A stretch of 64,000 nucleotides of DNA from Scenedesmus sp. ARA3 (taxonomy: Eukaryota > Chlorophyta > Chlorophyceae > Sphaeropleales > Scenedesmaceae). Where the stretch lies: NCBI GenBank assembly GCA_004335835.1, contig RWJK01001491.1, positions 6,845 to 70,844 on the forward strand, written 5' to 3'. Position numbers and translations under genes: made by a program. Shown piece after piece: positions 24,556 through 36,696 of this stretch. Under the pieces are notes generated by a model, which was given only the letters and a program-made list of their open reading frames with translations, was not told the origin of the DNA and made no database searches. Position 1 is the first letter of the stretch. Each line of letters begins with the position of its first letter.

Positions 24556-25096
24556 TTTATATGATTGTTTCACAGCACCTATTAAGACCAGATGGAAACA
24601 AATGACAGAAAGTCAAGAGCTCGGCTTCATCTTGTTCGGCACTGTCGACTCCCAGAGTCTATGTGAGCCGTAAGCAATCATTGAGATCAAGTCATTTAGT
24701 CCCAGCAGCAACTCAAGATGCCTCAATTGCCCTCCATACACCTGTAGACCTGGTAGCGCCCGATACATTTTGACAGACACACTGTCACTTTCTCTGTTGA
24801 AGTGCACTGAGGGCTTTGACTATGCAATATATCTTTTCTGTAGGCTAATTAGCATTTTAAGATGCACAGCAGCACTACGAGCTCCTTGGTGTCCACGCAC
24901 TTGTGCTCCCCGACTCCCAGAACATCAGCGATGTTGCCCTTCCGCAGAGCACTGTGGCTACAACAACACCAGTAATCGACGTCATTGCGTTGGTTGAACT
25001 CATAAAGTACATTTATTGCTGCTTTTCACACTTGCTGCTCTGCACGTGCACAGCGCTGGAGTGCAAACCTGCAGGTGCACCCCAGATCCGAGACAA
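24556..25096. promoter_or_regulatory. Head-to-head intergenic region (shared promoter candidate)
   Basis: It separates the start codons of the minus-strand Ala/Gln-rich gene and the plus-strand METTL16 gene. No convincing core element can be named. The call rests on geometry alone. Confidence 0.35.
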
Positions 25097-28000
25097 ATGG
25101 ATCCAACAGACTTGGTGAGAGGCTTACAGCAGAGTACAAGATTGAAGCAGGAGCAAGCTGCTGGCCCACGCACCATGGTGCTGGTGATGATGACAGTACT
25201 GCCCGTCTGTCTCGCCTGCAGCAAGAGCTGCATGCTGCCATCCAGGAGTACAGGGATCAGATAACAGCAGTTGCAGGTGTCATAAAGGAACACCCAGCAG
25301 ATGAAGAGGCGCAGCAGGTGCGGGAATGCAAGCACACCAGGCTGACAGCGTCAGCAAAGCCCATTGCAGATGGCATGCAAGTTGGAGCTCTGAGCAACTC
25401 AACACGCATCCGTGCTTTCTACTGCACAACTGTCCTCATTCTAGTCACAGTAAAGTTCATAACAGTGTTGTTACTTTACTTCCTGTCAACATGGCTAGAT
25501 TGCAGCTGCATGCCGTGTTTGTCCAACATCAAGACAGACTGCCAACTCAAGCTGTGCAGCAGGCATACCCACAAACACCCAATGCACGGTTTGTTATCGC
25601 GGCACTGCAATCCATGATGTTAGCTAATATCTTGCCACTGATTGCTGCAGATCCATGCTGAGCTGGTGGAAGCGCTGGCAGCAGCAGAGGAGGCTGTGGC
25701 TGCGTGCTCTGCCACAGTGAATGGAAACACTACAGAACACGCTGCCGACCCAGCACAGCAGCAGCAGGTTCCAAACTCTTCAGCAGCAGCAGCAGCAACA
25801 GCAGCTGGCAGCACACGCGTACCAGCTGCTGCCAGCCTGGCGCACCCAGCCCGCAGCACGCCTCGCATGCACCCTGCCAACATGTACTGCCAGCAAGAGC
25901 CAGACTTTGCAGCCCTAGCTCAGCTGCACCCGCCGCTAGCCCCGTACGTGTCTGTGCATCCATCCACAGGCAGGGGCAGCATTGACTTCACAGACTGGCA
26001 TGCCACGCAGCAGCTGACTGCTGCGCTGCTGGCAGTTGACTTTGGCATCAAGTGGTGGCTGCCAGAGGGTCAGCTGGTGCCACCTGTGCCAAACAGGGCC
26101 AACTACGTGCACTGGCTGCATGATCTGCTGCAGCTGTCTGCACCACCAGGTGTGGGTGGGTGCTGGACTCAGCTGCTAGGATTGTTGCTGTTGAGTAGTG
26201 CGGCAGATGCTCGTAGGGAGGAGCTTGTGAAAAGTAGCCTCCTGCAACACGGGGGTGCTGTGGCAGATGCCACGCTAACACAGCAATAGAGCAATGAGCA
26301 GCTGCGGCTGCAAGTAATGAATAGTAATAGCAGAAGGCAGCATCCATGTTTGGTGCAAGCATGGGTGATGGCTGTGGCCTGCCGCTGCATTCCTGGTGTC
26401 GGGGCAACGTCGCTATGGGTCACTGGAATGGCTGTGTTGTGTCAACTGCTGCTGCTGCTGCTGCTGCTGCTGCAGGTGTGCAGGTGCGAGGACTGGACAT
26501 CGGCTGCGGGGCCAACTTCATCTACTGCCTGCTGGGGGCTGCGCTGCATGGCTGGCACATGACAGGCGTGGATGTTACAGAGGTGGGACATGCCCTAGGT
26601 CCAGGGGCGGATTGCTGCTGGGTCGCGCACGCGGCTGCAATGGCAGCACTTACAGCTATCTGACCTGTGCAGCGGTCAACATCTGGGTTGCTGCTGCCAG
26701 TGTGTCGCGCAAGTGGCTGCGTTGGCAGCACCATCACCTGTTCGACCTGTGCAAAGATCAACAACATCGTATTGCTTACATCTGCATTGTCTCCTTCTCT
26801 GCAAGGTGTTGCAAAAGAGGCTGCTACGTGTGGATCCCAGCAACAACAGCGCTGTGTGGCTGTTGCTATGAGAATGCTCCTGTCAATGCAGATGCTCCTG
26901 AGCAGTGGCTGCCCCTGATTGCTGCTGCTGCTGCTGCTGCTGCTATCTGCAGGTGGCACTGCAGGGTGCTGCTGCCATCCGTGATGCCAACCCACAGCTG
27001 GCACCACTGCTGGAACTGCGGCAGTCACGCTGCAGCGTGGGTCAGCTGCCGCAGCAGCAGCAGCAGCAGCAGCGGCAGCAGCAGCAGCGGCAGCATAATT
27101 CACAGCAGCAGGATGGCACAGCGTATGCTGTGGAGGGGCCTCTGCTCGGGGCGATGGCAGATGCTCAGGAGCGCTTTGCGTTCTGCATGTGCAACCCTCC
27201 CTTCTTCGGCTCGATCAGCGAAGCCAACCAAAACCCAAACACAGCATGCGGCGGTGAGCATACCTAGCTTCCTGCTGGCTGCCGCGCGTGCAGAACGGCT
27301 GGTGTGCTTACAAAGGAGTCGCTGCAGCCTGCCAAACTGCAGGTGGCATGTTTTTATTGCTCAACATGTGCAGTGGAGGCGCACCGGGTGCCCCTGTGTC
27401 GTTGGGCTTGAAGCATTTCGCATTTTAGCATGTGCATGTGAATTGTTGCAAACCACCTGCATCGCACATGTGGCCCTGTCGCTTGCATGCTGTTGAGCTT
27501 GGCAGTAGCAGGTACAGCAAGCAGGCAGGTGCCCATGCAGGGTGTGCTTGCTGCAGCTGTGCTGCAACACAGGACCCTTGCTGCAGCTGGACATAACATG
27601 TATTGCCCCTTTGCCAGCTCTGGCTGTTTGTGTGCTGCTGGCACAGATAAGGATATGGTGCTGCAGGTTGCCCTGGAGTGCAGCAGTACAGCTGCTGTGC
27701 ATAAACATCTCGTGATGCGCCCTGTTGCTTGTCCCCGGCTGTTTGTGTTTTGCAGGCACAGCCGAGGAGATGGTGGTGCAGGGTGGCGAGCTGGCTTTCA
27801 TCCGCGCAATGACAGCAGACAGTCAGCTGCTGTGCATAACACAGCGCCCTGTTGCACGTTCTCGGCTGCTTGTGTGTTGCAGGCACAGCAGAGGAGATGG
27901 TGGTGCAGGGTGGCGAGCTGGCATTCATAATTGCCATGATACCTGACCGCCAGCTGCTGTGCATAACACAGCGCCCTGCTGCATGTTCCCGGCTGCTTGT

Positions 28001-28808
28001 GTGTTGAGGCACAGCAGATGAGATGGTGCTGCAAAGTGCCCGTGCGTGCAGTAGTACACTTTCTATGCTCGACACGACATCCAAAAGACATCCTGTTGCA
28101 TTCTGGCTGTTTGTATGCTGCAGGCACAGCCGAGGAGATGGTGGTGCAGGGTGGCGAGCTGGCTTTCATCCGCGCCATGATAGCCGACAGCCAGCTGCTG
28201 TGCATAACACAGCGCCCTGCTGCATGTTCCCGGCTGCTTGTGTGTTGCAGGCACAGCAGATGAGATGGTGCTGCAGGGTGCCCGTGCGTGCAGCAATACA
28301 CCCTCTATGCTCGACACGACATCCATGAAAACATCCTGTTGTATGCTGGCTGTTTGTGTGCTGCAGGCACAGCCGAGGAGATGGTGGTGCAGGGTGGCGA
28401 GCTGGCTTTCATCCGCGCCATGATAGCCGACAGCCAGCTGCTGCGTGGCCGCATCCACTGGTACAGCAGCATGTGTGGCAAGAAGGCCACACTCAAGGTG
28501 CTGCGGCAGGAGCTGCACAGTGCAGGTGGGCCACAGGAGGCTGTTGCTGGAGAGTTAGAAGCAACACTGGCATGCATAGCTCTCTCGTGGTGGTGTTGTC
28601 TGGGTTTAGGCGGCTGGGCAATCGCTTGCCGTGTGCATGGTCAGTGCAGCAGTCACAGAAGTGCTGCGGTTGAGAGAAGCTGATGGTGCGAGCAATCAAA
28701 GAGCACACAGCGAGCTGCGCGAAGGGATATGTGTGCATGCAGCATGCTGGGATGCGTTGTATCACATGGTAATCGTCCAGCTCCTTGAGGGCTGCAACAT
28801 GGCAAGTG

Positions 28809-28839
<31 letters not shown>

Positions 28840-28978
28840 GTTGTTGCCTTTGTGCAGGTGCGACTGCGCTGCGCACGACAGAGCTTGTCCAGGGCAAGAC
28901 AAGCAGATGGGCCATTGCTTGGTCATTCGCAGCAAGCCCAAACACTGCAAACATGCCCCTTCCGCGCCGCAGCATGCC

Positions 28979-29012
<34 letters not shown>

Positions 29013-29217
29013 CAACAGCAGCAGCAGCACAAGCGAGATGCGAGCGGTGCTGCTGGTGCAGCCAAGCTGTCTTTCCGGGTGACCGCGCCAGCAGCAGATG
29101 GGCGGAAGCTGCTGCAGGCGCTTGGCGCGCTGCTGACTGCAGTAGGCCAGGCACAGGCAGTGCAGGTCGACACAGCCGGCTGGAAGGTCAGCTGCCAGCT
29201 TGCTGTAATGGCTGGCA

Positions 29218-29262
<45 letters not shown>

Positions 29263-29681
29263 GTGGTGTGGGAGAAGTGCCAGAAGGTCTGGCGCCAGCT
29301 GCAAAGCGGTTGCGCACCGATCATGCAGAAGCAGTTGATGATGTTGAGGCAAGAGCTGGCGTGTCGGGCACTGCCAGCAGCAATGCTGGTCAGCCGGCTG
29401 AAAGTGCAGCTGCCCAGGTGGAAGTGTTGGTGTTCCAGCAGCAGCGCGGTGCATTTGATGTGGTGGCTGCTTTGAAAGGCAAGCATCCGCAGCAGCAGCA
29501 GCAGCAGCAGCAGCAGCTAGCTGGCGCTGCACTGGTGCGGGCGTTTGAAGCTGTCAAAGATGATCTGGTGCTGATGTGGCCTGTAGGTCCATTGCGCTGC
29601 TGTGATGCAACAAGCACCAGAGAGTATGCTGTGTGCGCCTATGGCTTGCAGTGCAAAGCACTCGCACAAAATGAGCCCTAG
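25097..29681 (+). CDS. METTL16: METTL16-type RNA N6-adenosine methyltransferase with Spf30-like N-terminus
   Basis: METTL16 (plant FIO1) methylates adenosine in U6 snRNA and some structured RNAs using S-adenosylmethionine. Exons: 25097-25114, 25222-25317, 25651-26149, 26476-26582, 26953-27253, 28367-28525, 28858-29681; all junctions in frame, about 667 residues. Motifs in order: MHPANMY and PDFAALA; NYVHWLHDLL; SAM-binding GLDIGCGANFIYCLLGA; GVDVTE; catalytic NPPF in CMCNPPFFGS; GGELAFI; WYSSMCGKKATL; GKTSRWAIAWSF. The C-terminus holds poly-Gln tracts and two conserved-looking blocks (SFRVTAPAADGRKLLQALG; VLVFQQQRGAFDV) where METTL16 has its RNA-binding VCR. The first about 58 residues are helical and resemble the N-terminus of Spf30/SMNDC1, not of METTL16. 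The ATG exon has only 18 bases. The intron before exon 28367 contains a seven-copy exon array. Confidence 0.94.
27641..28525 (+). repeat. Seven tandem copies of the start of METTL16 exon 6
   Basis: Copies begin at 27641, 27756, 27883, 28009, 28124, 28251 and 28367, a period of 115-127 bases. Those at 27756, 28124 and 28367 encode GTAEEMVVQGGELAFIRAM almost identically. 27883 is close. 27641, 28009 and 28251 are diverged (CAGATGAGATGGTGCTGCA type). Most keep the GCAG acceptor. Only the last continues into RGRIHWYSSMCGKK, so it is the functional exon and the others are intronic. Confidence 0.92.
29220..29261 (+). repeat. Coding (CAG)14, poly-Gln in METTL16
   Basis: An uninterrupted in-frame CAG run in the last METTL16 exon. 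It follows LAVMAGKQ and precedes CGVGEVPEGL. Confidence 0.95.
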
Positions 29682-31336
29682 TGGTGCCAGAGATGTAACA
29701 TCTGGAAAGCCTTTCCAGAATCGGGTTCTGCCGCGTTGCTAACAAGCGGCAACAGGTTCGGCTGCACTGGTTGTAGTGGCTCGCAGCAGCTGTGGCTTGC
29801 TGCCCGTTTGGTGCTGCAGTTGCACGCTCAGCGCCTAACAGGCTGTTACTGACCTGAGGCTGGCAGGGGTCAAGCAATATTGCGTGCTGTTGCAGCATCA
29901 GCATGTTGCTGCTGTTGACCGTTAGGAATACATTTGCCGTGATATCATATCGCCATGAAGTTCCGTGAAGTTCACGGATAAAACAGGCGTGTGCAGGTTG
30001 ATTGCTGGCACAGCTGCATTTTTTTAAGTGAGAGGCTGCTGCCTGGACACCCGTGACGGTAGTTGCTGGTGCAAGCTCTTCTTCCCACTGCACTGGAGCA
30101 CAGGGCCAGTTGTAACCGGGTGGTATGCTTTACATAATGATGATCGGCAGGTCCAACAGCACACCGCGGCCGGCCGGGTGTGCTTGACGGCGATGATGCG
30201 AGTGGATAATAGTGCATGGCAACACCGCTACAGCCGGCACTCAGTGCACAAGGCTGGCCAGGCTGATAAGCCCAGCACACAGAAGTTCTGTACGCGTAAA
30301 GCAGAAGGTGATGCCACTCCAAAATGGCATGTATGCTTTTGTCTTCAACCTTTGGCAGGATTTATTAGTGACAAACAGCCTGCCCATCAGCCCAGCCCTG
30401 CTGGCTCAGGCAAACAACGCGTGGATGCACCTGCACACATGGCAACAGAGGTTGCCCTTTTACAATCCCAAGCACTGCACCATATCGACGACAGGGCCCA
30501 CAGGTTGGGGCTGATTACGTTTGACACCAATTAATCTCCTCTGTCTGTCTTCCAAGCCAACAGGATCATCCAAGATGATCTCGGCACCATGCTGTGATCC
30601 GCTGTACAAGTAGCACTCAGCGTGTGCCCTTCAAACAGGAGCGAACAACCATTTGAGCAACGAAAACAGTGCAGGACTAGTAAAAAGCACCAGCAGCTGC
30701 AGCCAGCTGGCACATCATCTGATCACACACAGACAAGGGCAGCAGGCAGCTCAGGTTGGAGAATTGAGCAGCTGGTGCCTGAACTCTGCAGCAAACACGG
30801 CAAGCCGTCCGCAGGCCTAGCTTCGGTTTGCTGCCCTTTATGCAGATCTTCACATCTTTTAGCGTCACATACATGCGCCAACACCCCATGTGTGCACACA
30901 GAGGCAGCTGCTGACGAACAGAAACCACACCCCTTGGCACTTGACAGGTATTTGAAACGGATCACCCAGCGCCCCAAGCCAATCCGCATGTAGTGCGATG
31001 CTATTCGTGCCAGTAACAACCAAGTTATTGTGCTGGCATTAGAGCAGATGCGCCCAACCATGCATTAACGGCGCACAGTGCAGATCACAACCTCTGCTGC
31101 AGCCGAGCTGCACCAGGCTGGCATGTAAACAGTCTACGCATTGGCATCTAGCAGCAAAGAGCCCAAGCCAAGCCACATACCATGCGTGTGGAAGGTGTTC
31201 AAGCCTTCTCTTAACAAGAAGGCAACAAGCCTTTTCTTAGCCAGCTGTGCACAACACAGTAACTGCTCACGCCATCTCCAGAGTGTACCAAGGTCCCCCT
31301 TAAGGGTTTATCACGCCTTGTAACATGTACGCAGAC
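29682..31336. other. Convergent intergenic region; no gene seen
   Basis: It lies between two converging stop codons. A TGTAA motif, the usual chlorophyte polyadenylation signal, occurs at about 29693, very close to the METTL16 stop. ORFs up to about 180 codons occur but lack motifs and splice context. Confidence 0.45.
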
Positions 31337-32086
31337 TTAGTTGCCCCATCCAGGGCCGCCCTTCTCCTTCTTCTTGTCCCAGTTCTTGTCACCGGAGTTG
31401 CCAGGGCCATCCTTGCCTTGGTCGGAGTTGCCAGGGCCCTTGTCACCCATCAGGCGGCGGCCGCCATTCCAGTTGTCAGGGCCGCAGTCCTTGTCGGAGT
31501 TGCCGGGGCCGCACCACTTGTTCTTGTTGTTGTACCAGGGGGTGCAGTCCTTGCCTGAGTTGCCAGGGCCGCAGTAGATCCACTTGTTCCCGGGCGCAAA
31601 GACATATGTGATCTTGTCAAGCAGGCTGCGCCGGCCAGAGTTGCCAGGCCCCTTGTCGGAGTTGCCTGGGCCCTTGTCAGAGTTGCCCGGGCCCTTGTTG
31701 GAGTTGCCAGGCCCAAACTTCCACTGGTCGGAGTTGCCGGGGCCCTGGTTGCCGCAGCCGGTGTTGCCGGGGCCACACTCAGACAGGCGCCGGCCAGTCT
31801 TGGGAGGGTTGTTGTTATTATTGTTGTTGTTATTGTTGTTGTTATTGTTGACGCTGTTGGGGGGATTGCCCTGCAGGCTGCGCCGGCCGGAGTTGCCAGG
31901 GCCCGACTTGCCTGGGCCCGAGTTGCCTGGGCCGGAGTTTCCAGGGCCGGAGTTGCCGGGGCCAGAGTTGCCTGGGCCAGAGTTGCCGGGGCCAGAGTTG
32001 CCAGGGCCAGAGTTGCCGGGGCCAGAGTTGCCGCAGCCACTTTCACCAGGGCCGCACGCCACAAGCTTGCGAGTCTGAGGACTGCA

Positions 32087-32120
<34 letters not shown>

Positions 32121-32727
32121 GTAGCAGCAGCAGCAGCACATTCAGTACTCGGAGCAGTGTCTCTGGCTGTATTGCTATGAAGCCATTGGCAGCTTGCGGC
32201 AAGCACAGCACACCGCTGCCTCTGGGGTGTGCATGTTGTGAGCCTGAAAAACTGCAGCGTGCTATGCACGCAGGGACAGATATGCTGTCACACTAGGTGG
32301 ATGGAGCACAATGTCACAGTAGAGGCACGGCGCACTGTTAACCCAGAACTCTTGCACGCAATGCACTGCTTGGATTATCCAGAGTCACACAGCATGCTAG
32401 ACAGCTGAAAGCTGCCCAGGCTGCTGAGCTGCTGTTCAACAGCAAGTTGCTGTTGTAGCCTGTTGTAACCTGTTTGGTGTCAGCAGTCCCTGATCCAGTC
32501 ACCACAGCATATCCTAACAGGTTGCAACCGAACTAAGTGATTATTCGCCGACGTCTTGTCGTTCTGCTGCTCATCATGGTTCACCACTCTACCAGCAACT
32601 GCAGGACCTTGCAGCTGGCAGGACATTGCAGCCCATCCACCCACCTCGGCTCCTCTGCCGCAGAGACCGCTGCTGCTACCAGCAGCACTGTGGCCAGCAC
32701 AGCTGCCACTCTTGTCATGATTGCCAT
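31337..32727 (-). CDS. Secreted GPGNS-repeat protein
   Basis: Exon 1 is 32727-32585 and exon 2 is 32081-31337, joined in phase 2, about 295 residues. The N-terminus is a clear signal peptide (MAIMTRVAAVLATVLLVAAA, cleavage near VSA-AEE), then Cys-containing residues (LQCPASCK). Exon 2 is built from about 20 GPGNS units, several introduced by CGPGxxGCGN and separated by dibasic GRRSL or GRRLM blocks, plus a run of 14 Asn. The end is Lys and Gly rich (DKKKEKGGPGWGN). I know no family with this repeat. Likely extracellular or wall-associated. The dibasic sites could be processing sites (inference). The donor at 32584 (GTGAAC) is weak, so the junction may be off by a few codons. Confidence 0.73.
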
Positions 32728-33593
32728 CCCCGCTTCTCGCAGTGGAAAGTCGTGTGACGATTCGCCGGTGCTTTGCCTCGCAAGGCAGGTGACACACCCA
32801 GGTGCGGGTGCCGCTGCCTTTGATGCACTTTTTGAACCAATCCAAGGGCAGAACAATGATCAATGTTGTGGCATGCGCGGCGTGTATAGGCCTGAGTCAG
32901 GTGTACTGATACGTACTTGATCGCTCCGATACGACAATGTCGTTGTCCAGAGACGATGTATTATGCACGTTTTACAAAACAGCTGCAAAATGCCAGCAGA
33001 TGAATAAAGATAAGGTTATTCGTATCCGACGCACGACAAACTGCTGTGCTCGTCGTTGGCTGCAAGCAAACAAGCACCAACCCTGCGTTTTCAGCGACGA
33101 TAGCGGCATTTAGGATGTCCAAAGTCATATCCATGATGTCAGTGCGTTGCCGGTCAGCTTCATTGGCTACCCTCAGCAATGTTCGTTCCGGGTCAGGCTC
33201 AGCTGAGCCGTGGTGTCGGCAGGGTTATGCTTGGTGCATATATTGCACCCTACAATAGAGAAAGAAAACTCCTAAACATGGTGTCAGCTGACGAATTCCT
33301 TCCGCATGTGCCTGCAAGCTCTTTTGGCAGTACAGTATCAGGCAGCAGGTGTATTGCCAGCTTGCAACACACAAGCTTGATCGCTCCAGTTCAGCTAAAG
33401 GGCCTGTTGTTACATGAGAGTACGAATAGCACATTGGATCTTCACAGCAGAGTTGCTTGCCACTGGCAATTCTTCGGCATTCCGTGCAAGCAGCCCACTT
33501 CATAAGGGGCCTCAGTCAGCTGGCTCAACAGCAAACCACACTGTGATAAGCAATATCATGCCAGATGGGTTGTAGAATGTAGAAATCAGCCTA
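32728..33593. other. Intergenic, no gene seen
   Basis: It lies between the start of the GPGNS gene and the stop of the transporter gene, both on the minus strand. Only short unsupported ORFs are present. It should contain the promoter of the GPGNS gene. Confidence 0.45.
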
Positions 33594-36021
33594 TCAAAAC
33601 ACACCAAACCACTCAAGCACTGCCAGCAGCACCATCAGCTGTGGCAGCATGACCAGCAGGCTTGCTACCATCAACACGCTGATAGCGTGCGTGCCCGTGT
33701 CTGCTTGTTTGCACACAACAAACGCTGTCTGCGCCACTGGAAGCAGCGCAAGAATGACAAGTGCGCGACCCAGATCACCTTTGAACCCCATGACCCAGCA
33801 GACCAGCACCATGAACCCTGGGGCCACAGTTGCTCGGGCCAGAAGGTACATCCACAGCTGCCGCAATGTCAGCTGTTCCTGTGGCTCTTGGTCGGCTCCC
33901 ACAGGACCTGCTGCCTGGTGCTGCTGCTGCATCAAACTCGGCTGCCCTGTCTTCTGCAATTGTCGCTGCTGCTGCTGCTGCAAGCTGTTGCTGTAAATCC
34001 ACAACCCAGTAGTAAACAGCGTCAGCGGCGCCGTGCTTGCTGCAAACCAGCCCAGCAGCCCATCAACAAATGACAGCTGCTGCAGCGCCACAGGGCTGCG
34101 AGGGTCCAGCAGTACAGATGAGCCCAGGCAGGAGAGCAGCAGCGACAGCCCAGTGCTCCACACAAGTGGGTTCTGCAGCAGACACAAGCAATGTACGGTG
34201 CCATACTATGTCAGTTTATGCAGGTATGCAGCAGCCTGCAGCCAGCAGCTGCGATGCAGGCGAAAGGAGGGTGCGTTGACACTGGCAGTGCAAGAGGGGT
34301 TGACAAGTGCAAGCGCCAAGCACAGACATGCATGCAGCCTTGGCTTGCAATCCTTACTAGCTCCTGACCTGGTGTTTTACCCCCACTAGCCGGGCCAGGT
34401 ATTTCAAATCAAGCAGCATGCTGTGTGTGGTGGCTGCCCTGCTGCAGCTGCTGCTGCTGTTGCTGCTGTAGCAACGCACCTTGAGCAGTAGGGACAGCAC
34501 GAGCGAAGCACTGCTGTGTCGTTCCTGGCCTGCGCCACAGCTGCTACCCTGCTGCTGCTGCTGCTGTGAGGTACACTTGCCCACATGCAGTACATACTCT
34601 TGCTGTGCATGTCTGTGGTGCAGCCGCGGCAGCGAGTCTGCTGACTCACAATGCCGTAGCAGCTGCTGCGGCGCGTGTAAAGGGGAAGGCCGGCTGCCTG
34701 CTGCTGCTTCTGCTGCTGTTATTTGCGCTGATGATGCTTCAGGTGTGACAGCAGCACCTGGCTGGACAAATGCAAAACCACTGCCATTCGCATGCTGCGC
34801 TCCAGCTTGCCCATCTGCCAACATGCTGCTGGCTCTGCTGCCTTGAGCAGCGCTGTTATTCCCATTCCTTTTGGCAGAGCTGCTGTTCCTGCTAGTATTT
34901 CCTGCCTGTCCTGCTGCTAGCAGCGGCTGCTGCTCCTGCCAGCCATGGCCATCTGATGCCAGCATGCTCTCCGCTGCTGTCACTGCGGCTGTGGTTGCTG
35001 TCCCTGCTGCGGCTGCAGTCTCCTCCTGGTGCAGGTGGAACAGCAGCTGTGCTGATGGCAGCTGCTGGAAGTAGAGCGCTACAGTCGCCAGCATGCCCAG
35101 GGGTGCATACTCAGGGCCAAGTGCAGCCAGCAGCACCACAGGCCCAAGTATGCCTGCAAGGCAGCCAAGTGCGGCAGGGCAGCTGTTGTACCCAGCAGAT
35201 AAGTGGAGAGTGTGGGTGCTGCTGGTAGCCACACAGCCTGTCTCGTACACAGGTGCCACGCAGTGGCAAAAGCCATAAGAGTATGCGGCTCAGTTCAAAA
35301 GAGGACGATGTCCCTACTGCTGCTGCTGCTGGTCCTTCTGATGTTGCTGCCGATCTTGCAGCCGATCAAACAGCCACGGCTGTTGCTGCACTGCTGAGCC
35401 ACAGCAAGCCCGTGTTGTCTGTTGCCTCACCTGTGTTGTTTGTTGTCAGCAGCAAGCTGTCAACACCCAGCTGTGCGTATTGCAGCCGCCCCTGTCTGAG
35501 CAGCTGTGAGACAGCCAGCAGTGCCTGCAAGCCCATTGACCACGCCAGGAAGGCCAGCAACGCACTGCAGGCAGCAGCATGCGAGCGGCAGTGATGGCAC
35601 CAGCCGAAATTCACTGCAAGTTAGCAGTAAGCAACATGAAACTCCATACAGGTGCGCACTGCAAGGTCTTGTGGACAGGTAAAGCATCAAGCACTGGTTG
35701 CGCTTGCCTGCGTGCTCTGACAATGCTGCCGCTGCATGTAGTTGTGCTCCATGTCAGCTATGCCCCTTCTGGTGGCTTTCTCACCTCCAGCTGCCTGGCT
35801 GGCGCATATCTGTTTTGATGGCCAGCAGATGCACTTGCAGGCATGGTATGCAGAACTTGAGCACCAGCGTGTTGACATTGACCACTGTTGGGTCTGGCTG
35901 TAGCACTCCCCATCTGCCGCAGCCCCAGCCGCATGCTACCGCAAGCAAGGACTGGATGCCTGCACAAGTCAAACACTGGTGTATGTTGTTGTTTTGGCAA
36001 CTACAGTTATCTGTGCTGTGG

Positions 36022-36080
<59 letters not shown>

Positions 36081-36150
36081 CAGAGCTGCTGCCAAGTATG
36101 CTTCGCAGTAGCGGCAGACCTGTCTGAAAGATGCTCGAGTAGTCTATCAT
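33594..36150 (-). CDS. Auxin efflux carrier family transporter (PIN/PILS-like)
   Basis: A membrane transport protein of the AEC family (PF03547), which moves organic anions such as auxin or dicarboxylates; substrate unknown here. Exons: 36150-36120, 35959-35785, 35564-35431, 35237-34480, 34172-33594; phases agree, about 558 residues. Five hydrophobic segments precede a Ser/Gln/Ala-rich loop of about 180 residues and five follow it, the usual AEC layout. Recognisable stretches: GIQSLLAVACGWG with VLQPD and VLKFCIPCLQVHLLA in the N half; NPLVWSTGLSLLLS, GLLGWFAASTAPLTLFTTGL and LALLPVAQTAFVVCKQ in the C half. The start is the only ATG giving an in-frame ten-residue first exon, but its GTCTGC donor is weak. 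It is head to head with the DZIP1-like gene, 546 bases apart. Confidence 0.88.
36037..36081. repeat. (CAG)n microsatellite in transporter intron 1
   Basis: A CAG run on the plus strand (CTG in the sense of the transporter) within intron 1 (35960-36119), preceded by interrupted CAG/CAA units. Confidence 0.85.
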
Positions 36151-36696
36151 CACTTCAAAGGGAATCCTGCGTCCCCTTTCTGATGGCTGCTGGATACCAT
36201 CTTTGGGTGTCGAGACAGCACCGGATGCGGTGCAACCCTGCTTGCGGTGAACATCATTCTACACAGCTAGTGACATAACTGTAGGTCTGTTTCGCCTCGA
36301 ACAGCTGAAGCCGAGTGTGTCAGCCACACGCCAGAACAACCCTCAGGCTGACCACCACTCCCCGTCATGGCAGTGTTGCAACACACCCCCTGGACCACTC
36401 CCAGCAGTATTACGCAACATTTTTCTAAACGGTTTGTTGTTCAAAAGTATGTCCTGCTACATGCCTGCTTCATCGATGCTGCGTGATTACTGTACAAGCC
36501 CCAGTCAACATCTTGAGCTTGTTCGCACATGCCTAAACATGCTCACACCTACGCAAAAACTTTGATTAAGAGTTGATTATTTGTATGTCACAGCCAATTC
36601 TGCATCCGTCTAAATTGCAAGGAGCACTAATCAGCAGCAGCACCATGAGATAGCACAGCAACCTCAGGCTCGTCACTCACAGCAACAGCTAGGCTG
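36151..36696. promoter_or_regulatory. Head-to-head intergenic region (shared promoter candidate)
   Basis: A 546-base gap between the divergent start codons of the AEC transporter and the DZIP1-like gene. No specific element is recognised. Confidence 0.35.

Noticed and set aside
27756..28350. Upstream GTAEEMVVQGG copies as extra METTL16 coding exons
   Set aside because: Joining any of them would duplicate the GGEL region and read into CITQRP-type sequence with no donor in phase. Family alignment needs only the copy at 28367.
31584..32078. Plus-strand ELPGP-repeat ORF
   Set aside because: Complement of the GPGNS repeat. Only the minus strand has a signal-peptide exon that joins in phase.
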